Assembly: GCF_907165205.1 (NCBI RefSeq)
Contig: NC_058196.1
Coordinates: 8,226,501-8,290,500, forward strand
DNA: 64,000 nt
Origin: Coccinella septempunctata
Taxonomy: Eukaryota > Arthropoda > Insecta > Coleoptera > Coccinellidae
Direction of reading: 5' to 3'
Shown here in pieces: positions 24,301-37,403 of this stretch. Position 1 is the first letter of the stretch; each line of letters begins with the position of its first letter. A program made the translations under genes and the position numbers. The notes beneath the pieces are model-generated. The model was not told where the DNA came from. It made no database searches and saw only the letters and a list, made by a program, of their open reading frames with translations.

Positions 24301-27300
24301 TTTCAGTGGTCAATTCGGCAAAGTGTGATATCAATTCCTCAAAAACTGTTGGATAAATTCGATCCAAATCTCGAAACTGCACATAGTTTTCGAATTGAGA
24401 TGCACATGTTGAATTTCATTTCGATAGTTCAGATGGGAAATGAGATTTCAGTGGTCGATTCGATAAAGTATGATGTCAATTCCTAAAGAATTATTGGATC
24501 AATTCGACCCAAATCTTGAAACTGTACATAGTTTTCGAATTGAGATGCACATGTTGAATTTCAGTTCGAAGTTCAAATAGGAATTGAGATTTCAGTGGTC
24601 AATTCGGCAAAGTGTGATATCAATTCCACGAAAACTGTTGGATCAATTCGAACCAAATCTTGAAACTGCACTTAGTTTTCGAATAGAGATGCACATGTTG
24701 AATTTCAGTTCGATAGTTCTGATAGGAATCGAGATTTCAGTGGTCGATTCGACAAAGTATGATTTCAATTACTAAGGAATTATTGGATCAATTCGACCCA
24801 AATCTCGAAACTGTTCACAGCCTTCGAATTGAGATGCACATGTTGAATTTCAGTTCGATAGTTCAGATGGGAATTGAGATTTCAGTGGTCAATTTGGCAA
24901 AGTGTGATATCAATTCCTCTAAAACTGTTGGATCAATTCGAACCAAATCTTGAAACTGCACATAGTTTCCGAATTGAGATGCACATGTTTAATTTCAGTT
25001 CGATAGTTCTGATAGGAATGGAGAATTCAGTAGTCTATTCGACAAAGAATCATTTCAATTCCTAAGGAACTATTGTATCAATTCGAAACAAATCTTGAAA
25101 CTGCACATAGTTTTCGAATTGAGATGCACATGTTGAATTTCAGTTCGATAGTTCAGATAGGAAATGAGATTTCAGTGGTCGATTCGACTAAGTATGATTT
25201 CAATTCCTTAGGAATCATTGGATCAATTCGACCCAAATGTCGAAACTGTACACAGTTTTCGAATTGAGATGCACATGTTGAATTTCAGTTCGATAGTTCA
25301 AATAGGAATTGAGATTTCAGTGGTCAATCCGGCAAAGTGTGATATCAATTCCTCAAAAACTGTTGGATCAATTCGAACCAAATCTTGAAACTGCACATAG
25401 TTTTCGAATTGAGATGCACATGTTGAATTTCAGTTCGATAGTTCAGATAGGAAATGAGATTTCAGTGTTCGATTCGATAAAGTATGATGTCAATTCCTCG
25501 AAAACTGTTGTATCAATTCGAACCAAATCTTGAAACTGCACATAGTTTTCGGAATGAGATGCATATGTTGTATTTCAGTACGATAGTTCTGATAGGAATT
25601 GAGATTTCAGTGCTCGATTCGACAAAGTATGATTTCAATTCCTAAGAAATTTTTGAATCAATTCGATCCAAATCTCGAAACTGTACACAGTTTTCGAATT
25701 GAGATGCACATGTTGAATTTCAGTTTGATAGTTCAGATAGAAATTGACATTTCATTGGTCAATTCGGCAAAGTGTGATATAAATTCCTCAAAAACTGTTG
25801 GATCAATTCGACCCAAATCTCGAAACTGTACACAGTTTTCGAATTGCGATGCACATGTTGAATTTAAGTTCGATAGTTCAGATAGGAATTGAGATTTCAG
25901 TGGTCAATTCGGCAAAGTGTGATATCAATTCCTCAAAAACTGTTGAACCAATTTGAACCAAATCTTGAAACTGCACATACTTTTCGAATTGACATGCACA
26001 TGTTGAATTTCAGTTCGATAGTTCAGATAGGAATTGAGATTTCAGTGGTCGATTCGACAAAATATGATTTCAATTCCTAAGGAATTATTTGATCAATTCG
26101 ACCCAAATCTCGAAACTGTACACAGTTTTCGAATTGAGATGCACATGTTGAATTTCAGATCAATAGTTCAAATAGGAATTGAGATTTCAGTGGTCAATCC
26201 GGCAAAGTGTGATATCAATTCCTCAAAAACTGTTGGATCAATTCGAACCAAATCTTGAAACTGCACATAGTTTCCGAATTGAGATGCACATGTTTAATTT
26301 CAGTTCGATAGTTCTGATAGGAATGGAGAATTCAGTAGTCTATTCGACAAAGAATCATTTCAATTCCTAAGGAACTATTGTATCAATTCGAACCAAATCT
26401 TGAAACTGCACATAGTTTTCGAATTGAGATGCACATGTTGAATTTCAGTTCGATAGTTCAGATAGGAAATGAGATTTCAGTGGTCGATTCGACTAAGTAT
26501 GATTTCAATTCCTTAGGAATCATTGGATCAATTCGACCCAAATCTCGAAACTGTACACAGTTTTCGAATTGAGATGCACATGTTGAATTTCACTTCGATA
26601 GTTCAAATAGGAATTGAGATTTAAGTGGTCAATCCGGCAAAGTGTGATATCAATTCCTCAAAAACTGTTGGATCAATTCGAACCAAATCTTGAAACTGCA
26701 CATAGTTTTCGAATTGAGATGCACATGTTGAATTTCAGTTCGATAGTTTAGATAGGAAATGAGATTTCAGTGTTCGATTCGATAAAGTATGATGTCAATT
26801 CCTCGAAAACTGTTGTATCAATTCGAACCAAATCTTGAAACTGCACATAGTTTTCGGAATGAGATGCAAATGTTGTATTTCAGTACGATAGTTCTGATAG
26901 GAATTGAGATTTCAGTGGTCGATTCGACAAAGTATGATTTCAATTCCTAAGAAATTTTTGAATCAATTCGATCCAAATCTCGAAACTGTACACAGTTTTC
27001 GAATTGAGATGCACATGTTGAATTTCAGTTTGATAGTTCAGATAGAAATTGAGATTTCATTGGTCAATTCGGCAAAGTGTGATATAAATTCCTCAAAAAC
27101 TGTTGGATCAATTCGACCCAAATCTCGAAACTGTACACAGTTTTCCAATTGAGATGCACATGTTGAATTTAAGTTCGATAGATCAGATAGGAATTGAGAT
27201 TTCAGTGGTCAATTCGGCAAAGTGTGATATCAATTCCTCAAAAACTGTTGGATCAATTCGATCCAAATCTCGAAACTGCACATAGTTTTCGAATTGAGAT

Positions 27301-30300
27301 GCACATGTTGAATTTCATTTCGATAGTTCAGATGGGAAATGAGATTTCAGTGGTCGATTCGATAAAGTATGATGTCAATTCCTAAAGAATTATTGGATCA
27401 ATTCGACCCAAATCTTGAAACTGTACATAGTTTTCGAATTGAGATGCACATGTTGAATTTCAGTTCGAAGTTCAAATAGGAATTGAGATTTCAGTGGTCA
27501 ATTCGGCAAAGTGTGATATCAATTCCACGAAAACTGTTGGATCAATTCGAACCAAATCTTGAAACTGCACTTAGTTTTCGAATAGAGATGCACATGTTGA
27601 ATTTCAGTTCGATAGTTCTGATAGGAATCGAGATTTCAGTGGTCGATTCGACAAAGTATGATTTCAATTACTAAGGAATTATTGGATCAATTCGACCCAA
27701 ATCTCGAAACTGTTCACAGCCTTCGAATTGAGATGCACATGTTGAATTTCAGTTCGATAGTTCAGATGGGAATTGAGATTTCAGTGGTCAATTTGGCAAA
27801 GTGTGATATCAATTCCTCTAAAACTGTTGGATCAATTCGAACCAAATCTTGAAACTGCACATAGTTTCCGAATTGAGATGCACATGTTTAATTTCAGTTC
27901 GATAGTTCTGATAGGAATGGAGAATTCAGTAGTCTATTCGACAAAGAATCATTTCAATTCCTAAGGAACTATTGTATCAATTCGAAACAAATCTTGAAAC
28001 TGCACATAGTTTTCGAATTGAGATGCACATGTTGAATTTCAGTTCGATAGTTCAGATAGGAAATGAGATTTCAGTGGTCGATTCGACTAAGTATGATTTC
28101 AATTCCTTAGGAATCATTGGATCAATTCGACCCAAATGTCGAAACTGTACACAGTTTTCGAATTGAGATGCACATGTTGAATTTCAGTTCGATAGTTCAA
28201 ATAGGAATTGAGATTTCAGTGGTCAATCCGGCAAAGTGTGATATCAATTCCTCAAAAACTGTTGGATCAATTCGAACCAAATCTTGAAACTGCACATAGT
28301 TTTCGAATTGAGATGCACATGTTGAATTTCAGTTCGATAGTTCAGATAGGAAATGAGATTTCAGTGTTCGATTCGATAAAGTATGATGTCAATTCCTCGA
28401 AAACTGTTGTATCAATTCGAACCAAATCTTGAAACTGCACATAGTTTTCGGAATGAGATGCATATGTTGTATTTCAGTACGATAGTTCTGATAGGAATTG
28501 AGATTTCAGTGCTCGATTTGACAAAGTATGATTTCAATTCCTAAGAAATTTTTGAATCAATTCGATCCAAATCTCGAAACTGTACACAGTTTTCGAATTG
28601 AGATGCACATGTTGAATTTCAGTTTGATAGTTCAGATAGAAATTGACATTTCATTGGTCAATTCGGCAAAGTGTGATATAAATTCCTCAAAAACTGTTGG
28701 ATCAATTCGACCCAAATCTCGAAACTGTACACAGTTTTCGAATTGCGATGCACATGTTGAATTTAAGTTCGATAGTTCAGATAGGAATTGAGATTTCAGT
28801 GGTCAATTCGGCAAAGTGTGATATCAATTCCTCAAAAACTGTTGAACCAATTTGAACCAAATCTTGAAACTGCACATACTTTTCGAATTGACATGCACAT
28901 GTTGAATTTCAGTTCGATAGTTCAGATAGGAATTGAGATTTCAGTGGTCGATTCGACAAAATATGATTTCAATTCCTAAGGAATTATTTGATCAATTCGA
29001 CCCAAATCTCGAAACTGTACACAGTTTTCGAATTGAGATGCACATGTTGAATTTCAGATCAATAGTTCAAATAGGAATTGAGATTTCAGTGGTCAATCCG
29101 GCAAAGTGTGATATCAATTCCTCAAAAACTGTTGGATCAATTCGAACCAAATCTTGAAACTGCACATAGTTTCCGAATTGAGATGCACATGTTTAATTTC
29201 AGTTCGATAGTTCTGATAGGAATGGAGAATTCAGTAGTCTATTCGACAAAGAATCATTTCAATTCCTAAGGAACTATTGTATCAATTCGAACCAAATCTT
29301 GAAACTGCACATAGTTTTCGAATTGAGATGCACATGTTGAATTTCAGTTCGATAGTTCAGATAGGAAATGAGATTTCAGTGGTCGATTCGACTAAGTATG
29401 ATTTCAATTCCTTAGGAATCATTGGATCAATTCGACCCAAATCTCGAAACTGTACACAGTTTTCGAATTGAGATGCACATGTTGAATTTCACTTCGATAG
29501 TTCAAATAGGAATTGAGATTTAAGTGGTCAATCCGGCAAAGTGTGATATCAATTCCTCAAAAACTGTTGGATCAATTCGAACCAAATCTTGAAACTGCAC
29601 ATAGTTTTCGAATTGAGATGCACATGTTGAATTTCAGTTCGATAGTTTAGATAGGAAATGAGATTTCAGTGTTCGATTCGATAAAGTATGATGTCAATTC
29701 CTCGAAAACTGTTGTATCAATTCGAACCAAATCTTGAAACTGCACATAGTTTTCGGAATGAGATGCAAATGTTGTATTTCAGTACGATAGTTCTGATAGG
29801 AATTGAGATTTCAGTGGTCGATTCGACAAAGTATGATTTCAATTCCTAAGAAATTTTTGAATCAATTCGATCCAAATCTCGAAACTGTACACAGTTTTCG
29901 AATTGAGATGCACATGTTGAATTTCAGTTTGATAGTTCAGATAGAAATTGAGATTTCATTGGTCAATTCGGCAAAGTGTGATATAAATTCCTCAAAAACT
30001 GTTGGATCAATTCGACCCAAATCTCGAAACTGTACACAGTTTTCCAATTGAGATGCACATGTTGAATTTAAGTTCGATAGATCAGATAGGAAGTGAGATT
30101 TCAGTGGTCAATTCGGCAAAGTGTGATATCAATTCCTCAAAAACTGTTGGATCAATTCGATCCAAATCTCGAAACTGCACATAGTTTTCGAATTGAGATG
30201 CACATGTTGAATTTCATTTCGATAGTTCAGATGGGAAATGAGATTTCAGTGGTCGATTCGATAAAGTATGATGTCAATTCCTAAAGAATTATTGGATCAA

Positions 30301-31964
30301 TTCGACCCAAATCTTGAAACTGTACATAGTTTTCGAATTGAGATGCACATGTTGAATTTCAGTTCGAAGTTCAAATAGGAATTGAGATTTCAGTGGTCAA
30401 TTCGGCAAAGGGTGATATCAATTCCACGAAAACTGTTGGATCAATTCGAACCAAATCTTGAAACTGCACTTAGTTTTCGAATAGAGATGCACATGTTGAA
30501 TTTCAGTTCGATAGTTCTGATAGGAATCGAGATTTCAGTGGTCGATTCGACAAAGTATGATTTCAATTACTAAGGAATTATTGGATCAATTCGACCCAAA
30601 TCTCGAAACTGTTCACAGCCTTCGAATTGAGATGCACATGTTGAATTTCAGTTCGATAGTTCAGATGGGAATTGAGATTTCAGTGGTCAATTTGGCAAAG
30701 TGTGATATCAATTCCTCTAAAACTGTTGGATCAATTCGAACCAAATCTTGAAACTGCACATAGTTTCCGAATTGAGATGCACATGTTTAATTTCAGTTCG
30801 ATAGTTCTGATAGGAATGGAGAATTCAGTAGTCTATTCGACAAAGAATCATTTCAATTCCTGAGGAACTATTGTATCAATTCGAAACAAATCTTGAAACT
30901 GCACATAGTTTTCGAATTGAGATGCACATGTTGAATTTCAGTTCGATAGTTCAGATAGGAAATGAGATTTCAGTGGTCGATTCGACTAAGTATGATTTCA
31001 ATTCCTTAGGAATCATTGGATCAATTCGACCCAAATGTCGAAACTGTACACAGTTTTCGAATTGAGATGCACATGTTGAATTTAAGTTCGATAGATCAGA
31101 TAGGAATTGAGATTTCAGTGGTCAATTCGGCAAAGTGTGATATCAATTCCTCAAAAACTGTTGGATCAATTCGATCCAAATCTCGAAACTGCACATAGTT
31201 TTCGAATTGAGATGCACATGTTGAATTTCATTTCGATAGTTCAGATGGGAAATGAGATTTCAGTGGTCGATTCGATAAAGTATGATATCAATTCCTAAAG
31301 AATTATTGGATCAATTCGACCCAAATCTCGAAACTGTACATAGTTTTCGAATTGAGATGCACATGTTGAATTTCAGTTCGAAGTTCAAATAGGAATTGAG
31401 ATTTCAGTGGTCGATTCGATAAAGTATGATGTCAATTCCTCGAAAACTGTTGGATCAATTCGAACCAAATCTTTAAACTGCACATAGTTTTCGAAATGAG
31501 ATGCAAATGCAGTATTTCAGTACGATAGTTCTGATAGGAATTGAGATTTCAGTGGTCGATTCGACAAAATATGATTTCAATTCCTAAGAAATTTTTGTAT
31601 CAATTCGATCCAAATCTCGAAACTGAGGGTAGTTTTCGAATTGAGATGCACATGTTGAATTTCAGTTCGATAGTTCTGATAGGAATTGAGATTTCAGTGG
31701 TCGATTCGAAAAAGTATGATTTCAATTCCTAAGGAAATATTGGATCGATTCGACCCAAATCTCGAAACTGTACACAGTTTTCGAATTGACATGCACATGT
31801 CGAATTTCAGTTCGAAGTTCAAATAGGAATTGAGATTTCAGTGGTCAATTCAGCAAAGTGTGATATCAATTCCACGAAAACTGTTGGATCAATTCGAACC
31901 AAATCTTGAAACTGCACTTAGTTTTCGAATAGAGATGCACATGTTGAATTTCAGTTCGATAGTT
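21382..31964 (+). repeat. 145-bp satellite array, block 7 (plus orientation, higher-order)
   Basis: About 73 monomers organised as a higher-order repeat (next entry), followed by a less regular end (31016-31964). It stops inside a monomer at about 31964, where the first base pairs of ankyrin copy B share TTTTTCG with the satellite. Confidence 0.97.
21450..30001 (+). repeat. Higher-order repeat: units of 19, 20 and 20 monomers
   Basis: Three head-to-tail units, 21450-24203 (2754 bp), 24204-27102 (2899 bp) and 27103-30001 (2899 bp); a fourth, partial unit starts at 30002. Each begins at a monomer variant with GTTTTCCAATTG where others have TTTTCGAATTG. A 20-mer is 2899 rather than 2900 bp because one monomer has CGAAGTTC in place of CGATAGTTC. 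The first unit lacks one monomer between 23624 and 24005. Units differ by only a few substitutions, so amplification is recent. Confidence 0.93.
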
Positions 31965-32767
31965 TTTCGTAATAAAAACAGGACTTCCTTCAAATTTCCC
32001 TTTTCGACAGCCACATGAAGATCGGTTTTCTGAGGATCCTCAATATTTTCTTTTGGAATATTGATGGTCTGTAAAGAATTTAAGAGAAATTAGGCGATTG
32101 TTATGAAGTTAATACTTATATATCAGGTTTTGTGAACAACAAAAATTCAGTCGGTCTATACAGGGTAAATCTTTGACTCTTACAAATATTAAAACAATAG
32201 ATTATTGAGGTGAAAAGAAACACTTTTTTTTATACCATTTTTTTCGATTCAGCCCTGATAAAAAGATATAGCCATTTTAAGTTTTCATAATGAGCCATAG
32301 AGAAACAAGATTCCCTTCAGAATAACAAGCAGAATCTATGACACTACACATATATGGTTCTTTTAAACAGAATTGCAATCAGTCAAATCAGTTCATGGTA
32401 CGTAATGGTCATAATGGAAAAACTGGAGATGTTGGTGATATTTTGTGTTTAAAAAAGTTTCATCAAATAAATGAAAAACTATATTCCGAAATTCATTTCA
32501 TTCGATGAATCCTTTAGTGAGAGAACATTTTTTTATGGTTTTTCATCAGCTTGTATCTTTTAAACCGAGCCGATTCGGAAAAAATGGTTCAGAAAAAAAG
32601 TGTTTCTTTTGACCTCAAGAATCAACTGTTAAAATGTTTGTACGAATCAAAGATTCCGCGTATACAAGATTTTCAAGAATCATTGCAAATCTCTTTACAG
32701 AAAACTTTTATGCACTTACCATTTTGCGAGAATTGTGGTGTGTTCTTCTATTCATTCTTCGCGACAT
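31965..32767 (-). pseudogene. Ankyrin gene copy B, 5' fragment
   Basis: Collinear with 5522-6324 of copy A (offset 26443). Exon 1 (32720-32767) and its GTAAGT donor, the 651-bp intron and the first roughly 35 codons of exon 2 (up to 32068) remain. The rest of exon 2 is replaced by satellite. The frame would read from MSRRMNRR through about two thirds of the first ankyrin repeat and then into satellite. The 432 bp between this fragment and the Tc1-like element (32768-33199) match the copy A upstream region and hold no gene. Not expected to make a working protein. Confidence 0.9.
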
Positions 32768-33199
32768 ATTTCAGGTTTTAAACACACTGTAGATTAAAAA
32801 TTCTAACTGTACTGACACGAATTGAAAAACGAAGCACAACTGTACCAAGACACCCATTTACGTTCATTTATATACTCGTAGGAATAGCTAGGTACGTAAT
32901 TTTTTTCTGAGAACCGTAAGATGACCACCGAAATTTCTGCCCCCTTTCAAAATCTCAAACTACCTGACAAATGACAGTTAATGTTTATTTGCCAATTGGG
33001 TATAACGGCCCTGTAATAATTTTGGGATGGGACTTAACTTTTCGGTTAATTTGAATTCAGATTAGGAAGGGGGCAATAAGGAATGTTTTTCTTAAATTGA
33101 AATTATTCCGAGAATTTTTATCAGAAATATATTTATGGAACTGTTGTGCGAAACTTTCCAAATGCACAGTGACATGGAAGGAGAGGGCATTTATAATTA

Positions 33200-34412
33200 T
33201 ACTTCATTCAAATTTATTTTAGCAGTCGGTTGGCCATGAAATAATTTTCTCAAGTTTTTGTAACTAGAACGAAGTTAAGTTGGCACTCATGAAATGTCGT
33301 TAATGTCATAACGCCGTTGCCACAACTAATATCAATTTTTATTACGAAAATGCCGAAAGTGATTGAAAAAAGAGACAGGGTTTCAGGAAGTGATATTTAG
33401 AATTCAGGTCCGCTCATTCAAATAGTTATACCCTGATATTCTAAAATCCACAATACGTTAGACGGTAGCGAACATAATTCAATGTAAGAGAATTTATATA
33501 ATGTTTCATCCGAATCTAAACGACTTATATTTCAGCTGAATATTTCCAAAATCAGAAAGATTGTGAATGAAGAGGATGACAAAGAATTTCCTTCTATTGG
33601 GAGACCCAAAAAAGTGGTGGCATTCGAGAATTTTATGTTTGAGTGAATTAATGCGAAAAGTTTACTACAGGATTTTCGATAAATAACATCGGAGAATGAG
33701 TTCCCTAAAATGGATTTTTCTATTTTTCATTTGACTTGTCCTATACAATGTAAATGTCTTATGGTACTAATAAATACCTATAATTATTATTATTACATCA
33801 ATGTATTAAGATGAATAGCCACAAATACGCGCAAGTTACCCTGTTACTTGTTTATTCATGTGAAATTTTTGTTCAAAGGTGAAGTTCATCTTAACTTGAA
33901 ACTTCCTTCAATTTCTTTTACTTATATTGATGCAAGATGATTTTTGTTGAAGAATTTAACATTCTTGTAATTATCTGTTAATTCCTTCGGGAGATACCCA
34001 TTCCCAACTACTGCATCATATGCATTTCATCTTCGAGTTAATATTTTTGAAATCTACAAATTATGTAAGCCAAAGAAGATAACGAACATCAACTCTCCTC
34101 AAGCTAGTGCATATTATGATATTATATTGATCTCATGTATATTCCATGTGAATAACTAGATTTGGTATGCCTTCAATCAGTTTGCATAAACTTCAATTTT
34201 GTTCGTCACATATAATATTTTCCGAAGAAATTCGACATTGTGATGAAATACGTAATAGCAGAAACTTTTACGTAGAACGGGCAACATAGCGTTGATTTAA
34301 AACCCAAAAATGTTTTGACAAGCTTCATAACCCCACATTTTCGTACTATACAGAGTGAAATGTGTCAAATTTCCATGGCCAACCGACTGCTAAAATAAAA
34401 GTGAATGAAGTA
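33200..34412 (+). mobile_element. Tc1/mariner-like TIR element, full-length copy 2
   Basis: 1213 bp, matching 6757-7969 (offset 26443) with a few substitutions. Both terminal inverted repeats and the outer TA dinucleotides (33198-33199 and 34413-34414) are kept. The remnant frame reads MPKVIEKRDRVSGSDI here, with V for I, and has the same stops. Confidence 0.65.
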
Positions 34413-34557
34413 TATGAGCAGTTTCAAAATTTGGTTCAAATTGATCCAACAGTTTTCAAGGAATTGATATCACACTTTGCCGAATTGACAACTGAAATCT
34501 CAATTCCTATCTGAACTATCGAACTGAAATTCAACATGTGCATCTCAATTCGAAAAC
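34413..34557 (-). repeat. Single isolated 145-bp satellite monomer
   Basis: Exactly one monomer length, minus orientation, between the right end of Tc1-like copy 2 and non-satellite DNA. It is the same variant that follows the other copies of the element, so it is the remnant of a larger adjacent array cut at about 34557. Confidence 0.9.
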
Positions 34558-35108
34558 TTCAACCTTCAAAACAATCGCGGTTTATTTGTTTGTTCAGGCC
34601 ACCCTGTATCCGAAAACACGCTCCAAATACTACACCAGAAAAAACTCAGTCGATTCGTATAATTCGCCAATCGAATTGCAACCTAACGATCTTTTACCAT
34701 ACAGATCTATCGATCTATCGAACGTTCACCAGAACGCATTAGTGGAATTGGTGATAAAAATCACCAAAATCGTGGAACACAAAAATATACGACGTGCTTA
34801 AGTTTATGAATGGTAATAACCAACGGTTGTAGTAGAGAGCATGACAAATATTAACTACCCCACATTACCCTTTATCAGTAATGTAAATTTGAAAAAACAA
34901 AAGCTCCCACATATTCACAAATTAAAGAAAAAACGTAATACGAAAAAATTTAAGAGTAATTTCTTGTCACACATTTCGCATAAAGCAAAAGGGTCACGTT
35001 TCTTGGAACACCTTGCATACAGCGTTCAATGAAAGATTAAAATGTTAATGGATCATTAAACCATACAATTGACGTTCTGGCTGAAGGGCTTTTCTGTGAA
35101 ATTCATTA
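34558..35108. other. Non-satellite DNA, probably decayed transposon sequence
   Basis: About 550 bp with no gene I can support. The short frames at 34536-34801 and 34841-35032 have no recognisable domain. GGCCACCCTGTA (near 34599) read on the minus strand is TACAGGGTGGCC, which resembles the ends of some mariner/Tc1 elements. The right part probably belongs to the same decayed transposon as the transposase tail that follows. Confidence 0.4.
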
Positions 35109-35300
35109 ATGAATGTTGAAAGAGACAATAGAAGGCTGAGAAGTTCAGAAAATCATCCAACTACTCTTAATGACTTAGGAATCCAACTCGGAGAAATCTG
35201 GGAAGGATTAGATCAGAACATTTTAAGATCACTCATTTTGAGTATGAACCGTCGTTGCCGAGGTGTAATTAACGCAAGGGGTGGAAATACCAAGTATTAA
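35109..35300 (+). pseudogene. Tc1-like transposase, C-terminal fragment
   Basis: 63 codons and a stop. ERDNRRLRSSENHPTTLNDL, then IWEGLDQNILRSLILSMNRR, then CRGVINARGGNTKY match the layout of the Tc1 transposase C-terminus: a spacer, W-x2-I/L-x4-L-x2-S, SMxRRCxxVIxARGGxTKY and stop. The DDE catalytic core upstream is not recognisable, so this is a remnant. It differs from the TIR element of the ankyrin segments. Confidence 0.8.
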
Positions 35301-35478
35301 ATCACTCATCAGCATTTCAGTATTTTGAAAATTGTTCATTTCTCTTCTTTCACATAAGATTCGGTGAAATCCTGAATTTTTCTTCCATTTAATGTCTTGT
35401 TTCGTTCAAAACCTTCCCGAGAGAACATAAAAAATAAGTTATGATTAAAGTCAATGTAGAGTTAACTTTCATTAAAAT
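35301..35478. other. 3' flank of ankyrin copy C
   Basis: About 180 AT-rich bp with no gene. Copy A and copy C become alike at ATTGGGATTTTCAG (4399 and 35479). Copy C has this non-satellite DNA to its left where copy A has satellite, so copy C may preserve the more original 3' side of the gene. Confidence 0.5.
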
Positions 35479-35595
35479 TGGGATTTTCAGAATGTGCATT
35501 AATTTTTTACGCAGTGTATTTTAACGATGAATTTATTAACAGAAAAAAAGCATTCTTTAAATCGATATATACATTAATATAAACACAATTATTAT

Positions 35596-36705
35596 TTACA
35601 ATCCTCTCATATGGGAACTTGGTCGAATAATTGGTAAACCGATTGTGGTGAAATCCTTCCTTTCTGAATATATATCTTTAATTCTCCTGACTGTAAGCTC
35701 CCAGGTTTCCAAAACCTCGTCGAAGAAGGCTGATCGTGGTTCGCCAACCATCGCTGTATAAGGATCAAGAGACGAGATAAGCGTCGGATACATATAAATT
35801 CGGCCACTCAGTATTTGGAAAGGTGTAAATGGGAATCTCCCATCAAACCTGATGGAGTTCTCGAAATGAATTAAATCCTTATCGAGAAGATGCCACAGAC
35901 ATCTCAGCTCATCGTCAGAGTAGATATCCTGATGGATCTTCTCAGGAATAGGAATTCCATTCAGTGTATGGATGAAGGCGTATTTCATGATCAATAATTT
36001 CATTTTCGAATTTCGTCTCTTGATGGCCAGCTCGAACGGATTCAAATTCTGCTTGTTCAGCATGTCCAATCTTGCTCCGTGTCGCAGAAGACAAGCAGCC
36101 ATTGGAAGGTTACCGTAGGAGACTGCTTTGTGCAAAGGCGTCTCGCTGGCCATGTTTATCGCGTTTACGTCTATGCCACGGTCTGTGAGGATATATGTTG
36201 CTTCTTTGTAAATCTCCGTATTCACATTCGTCAGCATCGCTAGGCAATGCAGACAATTGTTCAGTTTGAAATCGGTGTTGCTGGCATCGCTGGCGTTATC
36301 TAAAAGTAGCCTGATCAATTCAGGACTAGGCCATTTTTTAGCAATCAGCAGCAGCAGGGTGTTCCCCCTTATATCAATGGCATCTAAGTCGACGTTATAT
36401 TTGAGAAGTTCTTCAATGCATTCTTTTCTCTTTTCACTGCCATCATTCACCATGTGGATAGGCGTGGAACCGTCGCATGTTTCTGCTTCAACATTGGCAC
36501 CATTAGTCACCAGGGTTTCAACCAGATGGAGATGCCTAAATTGTATAGCCAGGTGGAGGGGGGTAACCTTTTTCGAGTCAGTGGCATTGACATTAGCTCC
36601 TTTTCGTAATAAAAACAGGACTTCCTTCAAATTTCCCTTTTCGACAGCCACATGAAGATCGGTTTTCTGAGGATCCTCAATATTTTCTTTTGGAATATTG
36701 ATGGT
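35596..36705 (-). CDS. Ankyrin-repeat protein, copy C, exon 2 (main coding exon)
   Basis: Full-length counterpart of copy A (offset 31080) with the same stop, the same acceptor after 36706 and the same poly(A) signal (35532-35537). It has the seven-repeat ankyrin region and the 123-residue C-terminal part of unknown function. Changes from copy A are conservative apart from one proline/threonine swap: GANV for GANI, NVNT for NVNP, RGI for RGV and NSI for NSV. The open frame is intact. Its 3' flank is not satellite, unlike the other copies, so this is the best candidate for the parental gene. Its promoter side is cut by a Ty3/gypsy LTR 155 bp upstream of the first ATG (37559). Confidence 0.8.
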   Translation of the reverse strand, partial: TINIPKENIEDPQKTDLHVAVEKGNLKEVLFLLRKGANVNATDSKKVTPLHLAIQFRHLHLVETLVTNGANVEAETCDGSTPIHMVNDGSEKRKECIEELLKYNVDLDAIDIRGNTLLLLIAKKWPSPELIRLLLDNASDASNTDFKLNNCLHCLAMLTNVNTEIYKEATYILTDRGIDVNAINMASETPLHKAVSYGNLPMAACLLRHGARLDMLNKQNLNPFELAIKRRNSKMKLLIMKYAFIHTLNGIPIPEKIHQDIYSDDELRCLWHLLDKDLIHFENSIRFDGRFPFTPFQILSGRIYMYPTLISSLDPYTAMVGEPRSAFFDEVLETWELTVRRIKDIYSERKDFTTIGLPIIRPSSHMRGL

Positions 36706-37355
36706 CTGTAAAGAATTTAAGAGAAATTAGGCGATTGTTATGAAGTTAATACTTATATATCAGGTTTTGTGAACAACAAAAATTCAGTCGGTCTATACAG
36801 GGTAAATCTTTGACTCTTACAAATATTAAAACAATAGATTATTGAGGTGAAAAGAAAAACTTTTTTTTATACCATTTTTTTCGATTCAGCCCTGATAAAA
36901 AGATATAGCCATTTTAAGTTTTCATAATGAGCCATAGAGAAACAAGATTCCCTTCAGAATAACAAGCAGAATCTATGACACTACACATATATGGTTCTTT
37001 TAAACAGAATTGCAATCAGTCAAATCAGTTCATGGTACGTAATGGTCATAATGGAAAAACTGGAGATGTAGGTGATATTTTGTGTTAAAAAAGTTTCATC
37101 AAATAAATGAAAAACTATATTCCGAAATTCATTTCATTCGATGAAACCTTTAGTGAGAGAACATTTTTTTATGGTTTTTCATCAGCTTGTATCTTTCAAA
37201 CCGAGCCGATTCGGAAAAAATGGTTCAGAAAAAAAGTGTTTCTTTTGACCTCAAGAATCAACTGTTAAAATGTTTGTACGAATCAAAGATTCCGCGTATA
37301 CAAGATTTTCATGAATCATTGCAAATCTCTTTACAGAAAACTTTTATGCACTTAC

Positions 37356-37403
37356 CATTTTGCGAGAATTGTGGTGTGTTCTTCTATTCATTCTTCGCGA
37401 CAT
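37356..37403 (-). CDS. Ankyrin-repeat protein, copy C, exon 1 (16 codons)
   Basis: Same structure as copy A exon 1: candidate ATGs at 37403-37401, 37391-37389 and 37358-37356, and a GTAAGT donor directly after the last ATG. The intron (36706-37355) is 650 bp, one base shorter than in copy A, because one T is missing near 37086. Splicing is in phase with exon 2. Confidence 0.65.

Noticed and set aside
1..31964. CRISPR array
   Set aside because: The repeats are 145-bp head-to-tail monomers without spacers, in a eukaryotic context with introns and retrotransposons.
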